Assembly: GCA_040954595.2 (NCBI GenBank)
Contig: CM082581.2
Span: forward strand, 13,268,001-13,332,000
Direction: 5' to 3'
DNA length: 64,000 nucleotides
Source of the DNA: Balanoglossus misakiensis
Taxonomy: Eukaryota > Hemichordata
This document shows, one piece after another, positions 1 to 11,548 of this stretch (the stretch's first letter is position 1; every line of letters begins with the position of its first letter). The position numbers were made by a program, and so were the translations under genes. The notes under the pieces were generated by a model. The model did not search any database and was not told the DNA's origin. It worked only from the letters and a program-made list of their open reading frames with translations.

Positions 1-1396
1 ACATTTTTACTGAAAATACAAACTTTGCTCAAAATTCTAACCTTCTAAAGGAACAGCGTGAATATTGACGGGCATTGTCAAAGCCCGAGTACTACAGAAA
101 CATCCAAATACATTGCGTCGTTGGACATACTGACCACTGTCGAAGAAAAACCGGCGACAACACTTTGTTTGTTATGAATATAAGTGGTATTGTACTTCAA
201 TGAATGATTAAGCATCTTCGATGGGAGCCTTTGCAGTCGCTGCCGTATAAAACCCCCGTGTCAACAGACATAAAATTAAGTTTTACAAGTGGAGATTTGC
301 CGACGAACCAACAACCGCTTGCGGTTTCTTAGTAGTGTCGAAGCTGGTAGCCGACATTCAAAGCACCGCCGACGTTTTATCGGAACATGACTACATTCAT
401 AAATGGTCGATTATCTTCCTCTGTGCATGGTCTTCACTCCACAAGACAAACATTTAACAATTTCGCTGCGGGCCTGTGTGGTCACTTATTTTTCCCTTCG
501 GAGTCAGACTTGCCCTTGTCATATTTCGGGACCGTCCATTTTATTTGTCGGTGGCCGTGGCCGGTCTCATTCAGTGCGGGCACGTCGACTCCTTGACTGT
601 CGTCAAACTGCGCGTGGTAACAGAACATACCTCGGAGATAGCACAGTTTATCCGTCAACACGTAGAATATACAGGAACTATTTACAATGTAAAGAAACCA
701 CGTATCTATATAGGGTGTCCCACACTCTATAGCCCTGAGAAAAAAGCTATTTTTGCAAATATTGAACTCTTATTTACGTAATCAAAACCGTCGCCGGGGA
801 ATAGCATGTAACACAGTCACTGGAAGACAATCCAAAAAATCTTATAAATCTTGAAATAATTTAAGCTTACAAAAAGATTTCGTTAAAACATTATTTAATC
901 CCAATATTAGAGACAAAATAGCAGCCTGCCTATTGCGTTCTTAATGTATTTACTCGAAGAACTTAACATGGTCGATTCGAAGGAATATTGTCAGATTACG
1001 ACCACAGAAAATGTCGTTTAAATAGATTACAATATTTAACAAATAAAAGTTATCACGAATAAAAAGGAAATCACTGCTTTTGTAATCCATCGTGTTTGGT
1101 TATAAACTTTGCCTTGAGTACCAATTTCGTGTACAGCCACCTGTTCTTGGAAGTTCTATAATAGCAGCAGCATCATCAACATTGAAAAGTTCAAAATCCT
1201 AGTCTTTTTATGTGTTTTCTCATTTTGTCCGTAAAATAATCTCCCTGGAAAGCTAAAACTGTACATACAAAGTGTCTTCTGATTATTTTGTATGGAAAAT
1301 ACATAATAAATTAAGTTACGTTTTGTAATGTCATATAGATATTTTTTCGGATCGAAGGTTCTTGTGATTATAACAGCTAAAAAGTTCGGTTTTGGT
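1..1396. other. Gene-poor flank downstream of FoxI
   Basis: No coding region is recognisable. Three overlapping short plus-strand ORFs between 387 and 781 show no domain and look like chance openings. The part nearest 1396 should contain the FoxI 3' untranslated region on the minus strand. I saw no AATAAA on that strand close to the stop; an ATTAAA (forward TTTAAT near 894) is the only candidate, so the transcript end is unresolved. Confidence 0.5.
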
Positions 1397-2281
1397 CTAA
1401 TGTTCCGTTGCCGTGGTAGCCGTTTGAAGCAGACTGCTAACGCTAAAGTTACAGCAGTTTGTGGTGGCGCCCGGCATTGAGTAATGACTACGGCCACTCA
1501 CCGGGTACGTGTACGTCGTCGACGACGTCGTGCTTGATTCCCCATCGGCACACGGAGTTTTCACCATTTCCCTGTCGGTCTTCGCACTCGCTGTCGGCAC
1601 AGAGTCGACTGTCGGGTTCGAAGAGACGGCAGCGGTACTGTTCGTGGATGTTGCTGCATTGTCGCGGCGTTTGCGCTTACGTCGGAAGTTACCGTTGTCG
1701 AACATCTTCTCGCAGTTCGGGTCCAGCATCCAGTAGTTGCCCTTGCCCGGGTCATCCTCACTTCTTGGTACTTTTTTGAAGCAGTCGTTCAGCGACAAAT
1801 TGTGACGGATAGAGTTCTGCCACCCGGCTTTGCTCTTCTTGTAGAACGGGAAATTGTCCGACACGTATCTGTATATGCCGCTCAGGGTTATTTTCTTCTC
1901 TGGGGCGCCTTGTATCGCCATGGCAATGAGTGCAGAATACGAATAAGGCGGTCGGACCAATTTAAAAAGTTCTTGCTGTGTTGGAATCGATAGCCACCCG
2001 AAGTCCGTCGGGCTGAAACTCGGCGCCGGCAGATAGTGACGTTGAGTCGGCGGCGGGGGTGGGGGACATGACGGTGGTGCGCTGTACGTCGGTGGCATAT
2101 AGGTAGCATTGAAGGGATTGGCAGCGCTCAATGTTGAAGTGTTGAACCACATCGAAGCAGTTGGATAGCCCGGATTAGTATAATCCAACGCCGAAGGATT
2201 ACCAATGTAGCTCGGTGGTGATCGCGGTACGGTATGTTGATACATGATGTCACGGGTTGTGTCAGTCGCCTCCTGTGTCAT
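1397..2281 (-). CDS. FoxI: Forkhead transcription factor, FoxI class (intronless)
   Basis: A 294-aa DNA-binding transcription factor read from one exon. The forkhead (winged-helix) domain covers about residues 110-204: [15 protein letters not shown] opens it, [20 protein letters not shown] is the recognition-helix region, and [20 protein letters not shown] closes it with a basic nuclear-localisation stretch. The [20 protein letters not shown] run just before the domain, together with [13 protein letters not shown], is typical of FoxI rather than other Fox classes. The N-terminal 100 residues are rich in Pro, Tyr and Ser with a Pro run near 73-78; the C-terminal 90 are Ser/Thr-rich. The start is the first ATG after a TATA box about 55 bp upstream. 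Vertebrate FoxI proteins act in otic, epidermal and ionocyte development; the same role here is inference. Class assignment is firm, the exact orthologue is not. Confidence 0.93.
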   Translation of the reverse strand: MTQEATDTTRDIMYQHTVPRSPPSYIGNPSALDYTNPGYPTASMWFNTSTLSAANPFNATYMPPTYSAPPSCPPPPPPTQRHYLPAPSFSPTDFGWLSIPTQQELFKLVRPPYSYSALIAMAIQGAPEKKITLSGIYRYVSDNFPFYKKSKAGWQNSIRHNLSLNDCFKKVPRSEDDPGKGNYWMLDPNCEKMFDNGNFRRKRKRRDNAATSTNSTAAVSSNPTVDSVPTASAKTDREMVKTPCADGESSTTSSTTYTYPVSGRSHYSMPGATTNCCNFSVSSLLQTATTATEH

Positions 2282-2332
2282 TCATGTAGTGCAACATACA
2301 CTAAACTCACTATCAACTTTTAACAGTGATCA

Positions 2333-2378
2333 GATATAAACGAGCTAACTTTCTGTGACGTCACGTGTGTCTGCCAAT
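2333..2378 (-). promoter_or_regulatory. FoxI core promoter: TATA, CRE, E-box, CCAAT
   Basis: Read on the minus strand, a TTTATATC TATA-like box (about 2333-2341) lies some 55 bp before the FoxI ATG, which would leave a 5' UTR of about 25-30 nt. Upstream of it are a full palindromic CRE TGACGTCA (2356-2363), an overlapping E-box CACGTG (2362-2367) and a CCAAT box (2374-2378). Spacing and order fit a focused core promoter. The elements are seen; their use is inferred. Confidence 0.6.
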
Positions 2379-4451
2379 CAGCTAACGAGGCAAAAACTCC
2401 CCGACTCACAGACCAGCTCCCAACCCAGTCCCCCTAAGCAGTTGACGATTTCAAATATCCGGACGAAGTCAGTTGTAAACTTCGCCCTACATGAAAGTCT
2501 TTGTCGTCGAGGGTTTTTTCGCCCGCTTTTCAGAGCAATAGTATTTTCTCCTCTTCGCAATGGACCGATAGCTGCATTATTCAGTAACCGTATTATTTTG
2601 TATCCATTTTATTGAAGCGACGGAAACTCCGTACCTGGGTTACTGTAAACAAATCGGTCGACTTCAATGGAACTTTTATTGGGTATTGAATATCTATGGT
2701 GGTAGCATGGCACTTGGCTGCCTTGCTTCCAACTAGTCTGTAACGTTAGAACATTGAAATGGCCCGAGCAATATGTTATTATTATAGTCTTGTTGCAGTG
2801 CAACGAACCCAGCTATTTTTAAACGTTGGCTTTGCCCAAAAAATCTTCTCGTTTACTGGTTTTAGTTTTTCTGTTGACTCAGATGGTAAAATGATAATAA
2901 AGTAGGCGTGGTAAAATAATTAATCAAGAGATAGTTGATTTGGTCACACCTTCGCAATGTTTATATTCCTTTAAAGTACTCCAAGTACACATATGATGCA
3001 TGGCCCGCGCCTCTTACCCAATACTAGAAAAAGATGCAACGGCACAAATATATATGAAAACGACAACCGGGGATAGGATGGTTGATGTTTTTTATTTGTT
3101 TAAGATATCTTTCGACTCGTCACACCCTGTCTTGTCCCAGTATCCCACGCTGATAGAGTAACTCTTCCCCCGACGACGCGACGTGGTTCGATAAAATCAA
3201 AGCAACGGCGGTCAGATTTTGGGTGGGTATATACCCCATCAAATGAGGCGGGCCACGGGTGTTAGTTCACAAGTACACGCTAGGGAAGCTCCGCGGGAAA
3301 TCATAAGACTTGATGAGAGTGTACAGTAAACGCTGGACAAACAAATAAAATAGCAAATAACACTAACAATCCCGTGACAAAACTGCAAACATGTACAAAA
3401 CAAAGGAGATCAACGAAAATCAATTTCCTCGGTTTGGGAGTTTCTTTTGTGGTCGGAATTCTTCTCCAAGAAGAGTGAAATTACACGAAATGAGACTTTT
3501 TTGTGACGGGCCGACCTATGATTACTGGATCGAAGAGAGTATAGACAAAAGAGGGAAACTTTTTATGCATGATATCTTGGCGGGGAGGGAAAGGTAACAC
3601 CGGGATGGGAGACTACATTTACGCGGTGGTATGACAATCATCTCGGGTAACTGTTTGCCAATGACACTGGCGTGGGCTCTAGTGACAATGCTCAGTCAGC
3701 TTAGGGCACAATGCGATCAATGGGAAAAGTAACTCAAGCTTGTTTTGACAACGAAACCAATAGCGCACCGTAATCACACCTGATTGTGTTTCACAAGCCG
3801 CATTGACTACAAACAAAACTTGGAAAAACAGAGATTCATCCAAGTGTGACAACCCCTGCCTACTTCCCATACAATACATTCCTGTATTCATGTTGAAGTG
3901 AACTAAATAATACAAGCAAGTTTATACACTTGTCAAAATTGACCACATTTTATGTATAAACAATAGTTTATATGCACCCACGAGTTCGATTAACAAAAAC
4001 TACGGGTCGTAATTTTTTTCCGTACAGAGTTTTCTTTTGTCTCGTAGCAGAGAAGTTCGTGATTTAGTTTTAAGTCAGTTAAAGCCTAGTTCTTCAGCAG
4101 TGTCGCTACGGGTTACTTCTCCTGTTCAGACCGCATATAGCAACTGCGCCACATGGTGACTTCTGAACAAACATGTAATCACAACAAATTATATATTAAC
4201 AATTTAAGTATAATTAAACTTTTTAACAAAACCATATTTCAAATTTTCTAATATGTACAAAATAATACAAATCATATCGTTCAATAAATAAGCCGGTTCA
4301 TTCCAAAAAGCAGACGCATATTGGTTTTAATGGTCATGTCTTCTGGTCGGCCGTCACGGTAAAAAAATACGCGGCCCACAAAATCTCAGAATCGTTCAGA
4401 AGACGAGAACATGAAAGTTCGGTATTTAGCATTATGATCGGCTGTTATATG
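2379..4451. other. Intergenic region, FoxI to unknown ORF
   Basis: No gene is supported. A palindromic TATA-like GGGTATATACCC lies near 3225, and 160 bp downstream a 68-codon plus-strand ORF (3391-3597) ends at a possible donor (AAAG/GTAACA). Together they could be a promoter and first exon, but no partner exon was found. A minus-strand ATTAAA (forward TTTAAT near 4326) could serve as poly(A) signal for the ORF ending at 4452. Confidence 0.4.
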
Positions 4452-5138
4452 TCACCACAATAATGTCGGTAGTTTATCAATGTGGTCATCTTCATCGCCA
4501 TCATCAAGGTCCGAAAAGTCATCGTTCAGACTATCACGGGGACTTGGTCGCAGGGTGACGTTCTGAAGCCATCGCACGATTCGTCTCGTCCTGTTGAACG
4601 GAGTGTCTTCCTCCTTCTGGTTTCTCAGATACATCTCCTTCAGAGGAGCAATCCTGATTTTCTTGGTTTTTGTTTCTTGACTGCTGTCTTTGTCTTTGTC
4701 CGACCTGTCGGCTTGTTTGGTTTTTGCGTGCCCGGTGTCCTCCCAAGCGAACCTGGCTCTTGCCGCCTTCTTCCTCGAACTTTCCGCTCCCGTCGTTCGC
4801 TGATTCGTCGCCGCTGGGTCCTTTTTCCCGTCGGCGTCTCTCTTCTGGAGCGGCCGGTCGCACGTCGGGGCCGGGAACACCCGTATACTCGGTAGATTCT
4901 TGCCGAATTCCATGGTGGTGTCGCCCGAGTTATCGAACCTGAACGACGGAAACGCCACGCCGATTCTCTTCCCTCGTCGACCGGGCTTGAAATGCAAGTC
5001 TTCTATCTTGGACAGGTTCAACAGATCCATATTCTGAACCAAGTGGCGGGGTTGATAGTAACGAAGCTTCTCACCGTCTCTGTTGATGTTTGGTGTGTGG
5101 CTAGTCAGCCGTGGAATGCGCTCTCTTCTCCGATCCAT
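4452..5138 (-). CDS. Unrecognised intronless 228-aa charged protein
   Basis: I do not recognise this family. The ORF is complete: an in-frame TGA stands four codons before the ATG and the start context (GGT ATG G) is favourable. It is more GC-rich than its surroundings. The N-terminal half (about 1-100) looks folded or motif-bearing, with segments such as LRYYQPRHLVQNMDLLNL and GVAFPSFRFD. The middle (about 100-165) is a Lys/Arg/Glu/Asp-rich, probably disordered stretch, followed by RTRRIVRWLQNVTLRPSP and an acidic tail (DDFSDLDDGDEDD). There is no signal peptide or membrane segment, so a cytosolic or nuclear location is likely. The strand agrees with FoxI, but the 2.2-kb gap and different base composition suggest an independent gene. 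It could also be one large exon of a longer gene. Confidence 0.6.
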   Translation of the reverse strand: MDRRRERIPRLTSHTPNINRDGEKLRYYQPRHLVQNMDLLNLSKIEDLHFKPGRRGKRIGVAFPSFRFDNSGDTTMEFGKNLPSIRVFPAPTCDRPLQKRDADGKKDPAATNQRTTGAESSRKKAARARFAWEDTGHAKTKQADRSDKDKDSSQETKTKKIRIAPLKEMYLRNQKEEDTPFNRTRRIVRWLQNVTLRPSPRDSLNDDFSDLDDGDEDDHIDKLPTLLW

Positions 5139-6368
5139 ACCCTGTCTTCAGCTGCACACAGAGGCCATTTTAACACCTATGCCCCAACGGGATCTTGTTT
5201 CTCAGGAGCATATCGTGAAGTAAAATATCATCTCATATTTCCCGTTGCCTTGGAGTTCATTACAATCCAACAGTAAACAACTATGGAAAGAGCGGCGACC
5301 AGCATTTCTTCAACCGGGTCATATGTGAAAGAAGAGTTTTTCCAAGCCCGATGCCAGTGCACCTTTGAAGATTTTTGGAGATTATTATATTGATATAATG
5401 TGATTCCCGTGCAATATTCGTATCTTCCTGCATTTCATCCCTCTACTGACGTCACTTTGGATCCTGGCATTCTATCATTTCCGTCTGACTAGACTGATGA
5501 CACCATGAACAAATTCAAGAAGACAGTAGCTGGGTGAACCTGTCACACCAATTTCGTTAATTGCGTCAAATTCTATTTGCCAGAGATGGCCCGATGTGAT
5601 ATCATGAATGGTTTCGCAGGACTGTCCATCAATTAACGTTATGAGCGGAAACACCACCTCGACATGGACAGCAAACTTTGAAAACTACCTTATAATATAC
5701 AGCCGAATTGTTTTAAAAGGCAATTCGCTGCAATTACGAAATGGAGAGAAGGGGTGAGGGGGTGCAGAGAGAGAGAGAGGGAGAGTTGTTGTCGTTGATT
5801 CATGTATTTGGTCATTGGGGAACTGTTTACAAAACAAAGTAACACGCTCACGACGCTTTCACTGAACTAGTATCGGCTACTTTCGTCAAGCACGCTATCG
5901 CTATGGTAACAGTATCATAAGCAACCGTCGGAGGATGCCACCGGCCCACAACTTAAAGCGCGCTTAACGCAATATTTCAATAATAACTTTAAGATCGACA
6001 ATTTAAGAATGTATAGCTAAAATGAAAATGAAGGGTTGTGTTTGGCAGACATTTCCAACTGTGCTGTTTTTCATGATATGGCTCCGCTACGCTCGACGCT
6101 GACGGTTCTAATACATACCCCCTACAACCGCACAATCCACAGAGCCAGAACTCGATCAGACCCCCTTATATCAAATAGTAAGTATATCAAAGCTTATCAG
6201 TTCCACGGATAATATGTTTTCTTTTAATTGCATACCAACGGTATTTTGTCACGTTAAATTGATCGGCTGCTGCGAAGCACTTGGGCATTTCAAATTTTTT
6301 GGTCTTACCATGACCACTATCTCGATGGTATCAAGCAAGCCATAGACAGTAGAAGGGGAACTTAAGGA

Positions 6369-6431
6369 CGTGTGCGCGTGCGCGCGTGTGTATCCGGATC
6401 CCAAGATCAGTACCCCCCCCCCCCCCCCCCC
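6369..6431. repeat. Z-DNA-prone CG/TG tract plus 19-C run
   Basis: About 24 bp of alternating purine-pyrimidine (CGTGTGCGCGTGCGCG and continuation) is followed after about 20 bp by 19 consecutive C residues at 6413-6431. The first is a classic Z-DNA-forming composition, the second a potential i-motif or G-run structure. Homopolymer length may also be affected by assembly error. Confidence 0.75.
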
Positions 6432-6721
6432 TCTCAAACACGTGTTCTCCACAGCAACGATCTTAGAAAGTACCTCCGGCATAGGTTGGTTAGAGAAAGG
6501 GACTTGATAAAACAACGTTTCCATTTTGTGGTCAATTTATGTATCTCTATTTCTTGAATACTGAGTAATTCCTACATGTAAACAGTTTGTGGTGAGGACG
6601 CCATAGATCTTGCAAAGTTTTGTCAAATGTTGTGACTGCAAAGGCTGTGCTTGCAGAACTTTAGGGTTGCTTGCCAATAGAATGATTCTTCTCGAAGCTT
6701 CAAATTACAGTTAGAACGCAT

Positions 6722-6784
6722 GGCAAATGTCAATCTGATTAAAATCAGATGTAAAATCTGATTTTAATCAGATTGGGCAAATGT
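6722..6784. repeat. 45-bp perfect hairpin flanked by 9-bp direct repeats
   Basis: Two 20-bp arms (6731-6750 and 6756-6775) are exact reverse complements around a 5-bp GTAAA loop. The hairpin is bounded on both sides by the same 9-mer GGCAAATGT (6722-6730 and 6776-6784), as expected of a target-site duplication. Each arm is itself nearly palindromic (ATCTGATT...AATCAGAT). It may be a minimal palindromic insertion or a template-switch product. Confidence 0.85.
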
Positions 6785-6872
6785 ATGCGTGGAAAATTCA
6801 GTGTGGCATGTAAGAACTGTATTTTGTCTGTAACAAACATGACAAAATTTTGCATTGAAAGTGGTGGAAAGT

Positions 6873-6878
6873 TTTATT
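6873..6878 (-). terminator. Candidate TAPT1 poly(A) signal AATAAA
   Basis: Forward TTTATT reads AATAAA on the minus strand, about 560 nt past the TAPT1 stop. It is the nearest canonical hexamer I found downstream. Confidence 0.4.
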
Positions 6879-7038
6879 CAGTTAAAAAATACAACTGGAA
6901 TGATCCAAAGCAAAAAAATAAATACAAGTAAAATTAAATTCTCCTAAATAAATCTTGACAATATTTCTTCACTGAAATATAACTTGATTTGAAATCAATG
7001 CAATCAAGTGTATGTGTGAAAATTGGAAGAACTATGGA

Positions 7039-7051
7039 TGACCTTTGACCT
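7039..7051. promoter_or_regulatory. Perfect DR1 nuclear-receptor element
   Basis: TGACCT-T-TGACCT is a direct repeat of the nuclear-receptor half-site with a 1-bp gap (HNF4/RXR/COUP-TF type). It lies in the presumed TAPT1 3' UTR, so a regulatory function is only a possibility. Confidence 0.35.
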
Positions 7052-7434
7052 TTTACATTTTCATCCGGGCCTGGGTCTGGACATACTAGTAATAATGGCT
7101 ATATTTCCTGGGTTTCTACATTTTAACTGACAACTGTGTTTTTGAAGTCTCACGAAGTCTCACGGCAGTTATGAACACTTCACTCCCAGCCTCTGTAACT
7201 TTTGAAATAATTGTTGTCACTACACGTGGCCCACGACAACATGTCCAACACTGCAACGTTGTCCACCAATGCATCTTAGCGGCATCGAAACTTACAGCAA
7301 TTGGGTACCATATACATTGATCAGCACTAGAAAACCAAAAATACATGCGTGCGACAGTGCTTTCTCTCATAATTTAGGGTCAATAAAACTATCTCTACCT
7401 AGAGACTGTCCATAATCTCTCTAGACATCCTACA

Positions 7435-10400
7435 CTACACTATGTGACTACTACAAAGCGTGTACCTGTCGATTTCTGACAGTGACTTTTTCGATTTATC
7501 AACATCTCCTTCACTACTTTGTTTTTCTTGAACTGCACCTGGTAGGACAACGAGACTTTCCTCCTTCCCAAGACTCTGTAAACTCACAGAGCTATTTGAC
7601 TGAAGTGTCTCTTTCGAGTATAGCGACACAGACTCCGTCTTGTGGACATTGGTGTCTGATTTTGTGGGCAATCCGCTGAAACTTTTACTCCGGCCGTGCT
7701 CTGTTTTCCTCTTCGGTCGGGCGGGTTTCTTCTTGGCCGACTTGACGTGCTGGCAGGCTTTGCCGAAAAGCACGATGCTGTTGAAGACCTTGAATGATGT
7801 CAGCCTGCAGGAGATATTGAGAAACAATTAAAAGATGCAAAGCATGCACCACAATGATCGCATCTATACTTCACTGTAATTCCACAGAAAATGTGTGTTA
7901 TGCCATTACAAGTAATCAGATCACTAATTCTTGGCACAGTACTAAGGGAAGTACTTACGTGAGATAACAGAGGATAACTATGACAGCACTGACAGTTGTC
8001 TGAGGTAATTTGATAGACTGCCATACAGTGCGGAACAGCTAGAGAGAGGAACAGAAATATCAATCAACTAGGGGGTCTCTCATTGGTAGGCTTGGCTAAA
8101 AGTCTATGGATTCACAGTATTACGTAGAATTCTTCAACAGGTAGTCCTCAGTATGACACTGCAAATATGACAGAGTTTCTTTACATTTTTGTGTTCTAGG
8201 TGGATGTACTTACCAAGCAGCTTAGTGGAAGTGGTACGAAACCCATGCGTCTTGAAACCAGATCAGAATGATCAGAAAATGCCTGGTGAAGAATGAAGTG
8301 AGAGAAACAAGTAGGTATCAATCTTGAAGCACTGTTATAAATGTACATGTAGCTTAGACAAATATATCATAGTAACTTACATCCTTCTGTCGACTACTGA
8401 CCATGTCCTGCGCAAGACTTGTTCTATACTCTTGATAAACCTGTCAAGTGAGAAATATAAGAAAGTGATGAAAAGTTGTAAGCTGAGACAAAGACAAGAG
8501 CAAAGACTGACAAACATGGATACAGAAACACACACATGAATTTCAATTGAAACTTACATCTGCTGGTATTTCGTTAAACTTTGTGATAAATGCATGTTTG
8601 ACCCAGTCAACAAAAACCTCAGCCACCAGTACTGTAATGACATCAGGCATTAGCTCCCATAGATGGTCTGAAAATGATCAAAAGGTGATTGTTATAGAGA
8701 CAATGTGAGTTGACTTTTGTAATGACAACACAAATGTAGTCTTATAGAGTGCCAACTCACCCATATTCCAATTTAATTCTGTCATATTTCTTAGTACTAC
8801 TATCGACAGAAGTATACAGTAGTGATAACGCTCTCTCACATCTGCAATCAAAATAAGAAACACATATTACTGTACTTGTACAGTGTGTTCCTGTGTGTTA
8901 CTATCGGTGACCCTTGACGTCAGTGGACAATTCCAAAAAGAAGAGGGTATTTAATAATGATATTCAAATGATTATTTTACTCACCACTACAGGACATCTG
9001 ATATAAATTATTTTTACCAAATTTCTTGAAAACGCTTCCTTTTAATTCCACAAACTGAAAAGGCAAGGCAATCACGTAAATGCTAAAATTAGCAGGACAA
9101 ACGAAACAAACAACACTGGTATAATCAAGGATCCTCTAGATATGTGGTACAGCTGAGCTTTTTGTATCAATATTGGATGAATGAGAGCAAGTTTGTCACA
9201 GGCAACCATCCAAAGAAAATAATGAATACTTACATTATTTGACATCATAATAGTTAACAAAGCTTTGTTGTGAGAGTTGAATGCAACATTCAGAGTTGTG
9301 GCTTGAAACAGTATAAGAACACAATGGCCAACTGAAATCAGTGTCAAGGAATATATTTCACTCAATGCTAAATATCAATGTTCACAAATTCATGGTATTT
9401 CATAGAATGATCAAAGAGTGACAAGGATACAGACATAAGCCATAGCTAGCAACAGATGAGGTACAATGCCGATGTGTTCTCTCTTCTTGTTTCTGGGTTC
9501 CGTTGCTGTCCAGAATAGCGCGTCTAGAATATCTTGACCAAACGATGAAAACAGTCTATCTGCAACCTGTAGTTAGGGGATTTATTTCACAATTCAAGTC
9601 AGGTTTCATGTTCTACTCAATTATGCATTTCAAGATTGTATTTTACACATTGCTGTCATACATCTGGTGCTATGTTTCCACAGCTGGCCATCTTACAGGT
9701 GATATAATTCAAATACTGTGCACCAGCTTTGTCTTCTATACAACCCTTACCTCCAACATATTATATATAATATACAACTTGATGACTGCCTGTCCTCTGA
9801 CTATGTGATACAACATCGAGAAATCGAGGAAACACATCAGATAGGTACACACCACCAGGATAAACATTTTCAAAAGATCGCATATCTGGGCTGGCTGTAG
9901 AATGCGCCCCCTACTGGAAGTAGAATGAGAAAAGAAATACATGCATCTTCAATTTCATATTTTGAATGAAGAACAATTGTTAAACACAGTAATTTTGAAA
10001 ACTATGCAGTATAATGATAACCTGGTGACCCAGCATAGAACGCAGCTCAGCTGTGATGCTTTGGTGACTGGTTGCTATTTCCAGGATGTATTCCTGAACT
10101 GACATTTCTGCTGGTTGTGCTTTTAAACAAGCCAGGGAGTCAGCCATGCTTATACCAAGGTATATTAACAATCTAAATTTGGTTTAAAAAGAGCAATTTC
10201 ATCTGTTAGAAGATAAATAGATTTATAGGTTTTTCTGTCACATTTATAATTCCCAGCCATACAGCAATTTCTGATCTATTTTTATATCATAATAATATCT
10301 CTTACCCTGTTGTAACAGTACATGGTCTGGTCAGTACAGCAAAACATGCCAATAACACTCTCAGTGGAAGAAATGTAAATAAAAACAGGAATGCATCCAT

Positions 10401-11548
10401 ACACAGGAAGAAGCCATATGTCATTAACTGCAAAATAGGAAATTAGTAAATCTTCAGAAGTTTTTATATATGCAATTGATAATTAATATGCTTGATGTAA
10501 GCTGTATAGTCGGATTCAAGAGAGTCATGTGAACTGGGTGACATGACTTGCAGGCCAGCATTAGATATTAATTATGTTAATTTTAATATCAGCCTATTAT
10601 TATATGAAAAATACAAATATAACAATTAACTGACAAATCAGTAAAATTTTAGATTGTAACTGTGATTGCATTAATCATCCAAAACTTACCTTTTCCAGTT
10701 CTTTAGGGATATTAAGGAAGGCATAAACCCTGTCTCTTTTCTGTGTGTACTTGGCTTCATCATGTTCTAAATAATATCCTCTGGTGACCTCTGCTGATAT
10801 GTATTTGAAGAGTGGCAGATCTGTTCGCGAGAAAAAATCTATTACTCCGGATAGATAGATGGACATACAGATGGAGAGCAATCTATTAGTCCCTTCCCCG
10901 GACGTCGTCCTTGGGGACTAATATTAATATTGGGTAGTCATACACTGAAAGATAGATTGAGATGTCATAATACAGTACCAGGTCCTGAAAAGATGGGTCT
11001 AACCACATGGAGGTAGTTAGGTCTCGTGCATCTGTCCAGATCCTCCCCAAGAAATATTTACTGATAATGATATGGCTAGGTCTAGGTCATCGTACATCAT
11101 TCATATGTTTACACTTCCATTGTTTAGTTCATTACGTCATTTGTAAACAACATGAACATAACACTTCGACTTCTTTTTCATAAAAGAAGATCTGATACAA
11201 ATGTGCCCTGTAGCCGTTCGGGGGGAATGTTCTTACGAACTGGAAATTCATGAAATTTGTAAATGCATCAATGATCATACACCACAAACACTACGATGAA
11301 CCATTCCCCATTTGTACACATCATCACATGGGGGTGTGTACGTGTATGAACGAAGGCTCAGCTAGCTCTGCGGCACTGACGATTTCGATATGGTTGAGTT
11401 TATACGTACTGGGTTTACTTTCTTCGAATACACCACTTCCGTCTTCTGTTTTGTCGTCCACGTTGCCTATGGTCTCAACGTGTGAGGCATCGTCCGCTTG
11501 AACGTTTCGGCGATGGCATCGCTCAGACTTCTCTTCGTCTTCCGCCAT
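7435..11548 (-). CDS. TAPT1: Transmembrane anterior posterior transformation protein 1
   Basis: Multi-pass membrane protein of the Tapt1 family, linked in vertebrates to cilia and the centrosome and to skeletal patterning. Thirteen coding exons joined in phase: 11548-11419, 10820-10690, 10427-10306, 9913-9751, 9566-9431, 9331-9234, 9054-8985, 8841-8761, 8667-8558, 8440-8381, 8282-8214, 8038-7959, 7804-7435, giving 539 aa (human about 567). Diagnostic segments are SAEVTRGYYLEHDEAKYT, LQPAQICDLLKM, RGQAVIKLYIIYNMLEV, FSSFGQDILDALFWTATEP, QATTLNVAFNSHNKALLTI, VSRRMGFVPLPL and the C-terminal SEIDRYTLCSSHIV. Several hydrophobic helices lie between exons 3 and 13. The N-terminal 43 residues are acidic and variable. 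The exon 1 donor (GTAAAC, phase 1) is the only boundary chosen mainly on phase and is uncertain. It shares an 879-bp upstream region with LRP2BP. Confidence 0.95.
10884..10923. repeat. Compound palindrome in TAPT1 intron 1
   Basis: Ten-base outer arms TATTAGTCCC (10884-10893) and GGGACTAATA (10914-10923) are perfect reverse complements and enclose a second, inner palindrome GGACGTCGTCC (10100 bases on, at 10900-10910 of the window less no offset: positions 10900-10910). It lies about 65 bp upstream of exon 2 in the transcript direction. Confidence 0.6.

Larger units (their letters stand above)
5139..7434. other. Intergenic region and probable TAPT1 3' UTR
   Basis: No coding gene is supported. 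Contents: a GA-rich microsatellite near 5768-5786; alternating purine/pyrimidine CG/TG tract followed by a 19-C run (6369-6431); a perfect hairpin flanked by direct repeats (6722-6784); a minus-strand AATAAA at 6873-6878, which would give TAPT1 a 3' UTR of about 560 nt; and a perfect DR1 at 7039-7051. The 84-codon minus-strand ORF at 7116-7370 lies inside that presumed UTR and is not conserved sequence I know. Confidence 0.5.

Noticed and set aside
1459-1779. 106-codon plus-strand ORF
   Set aside because: It is antisense to the FoxI coding exon and its openness follows from FoxI codon use.
3391-3597. 68-codon ORF downstream of a TATA-like palindrome
   Set aside because: Could be a first exon ending at AAAG/GTAACA, but no following exon or homology was found.
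7116-7370. 84-codon minus-strand ORF
   Set aside because: Lies within the likely TAPT1 3' UTR, with no domain.
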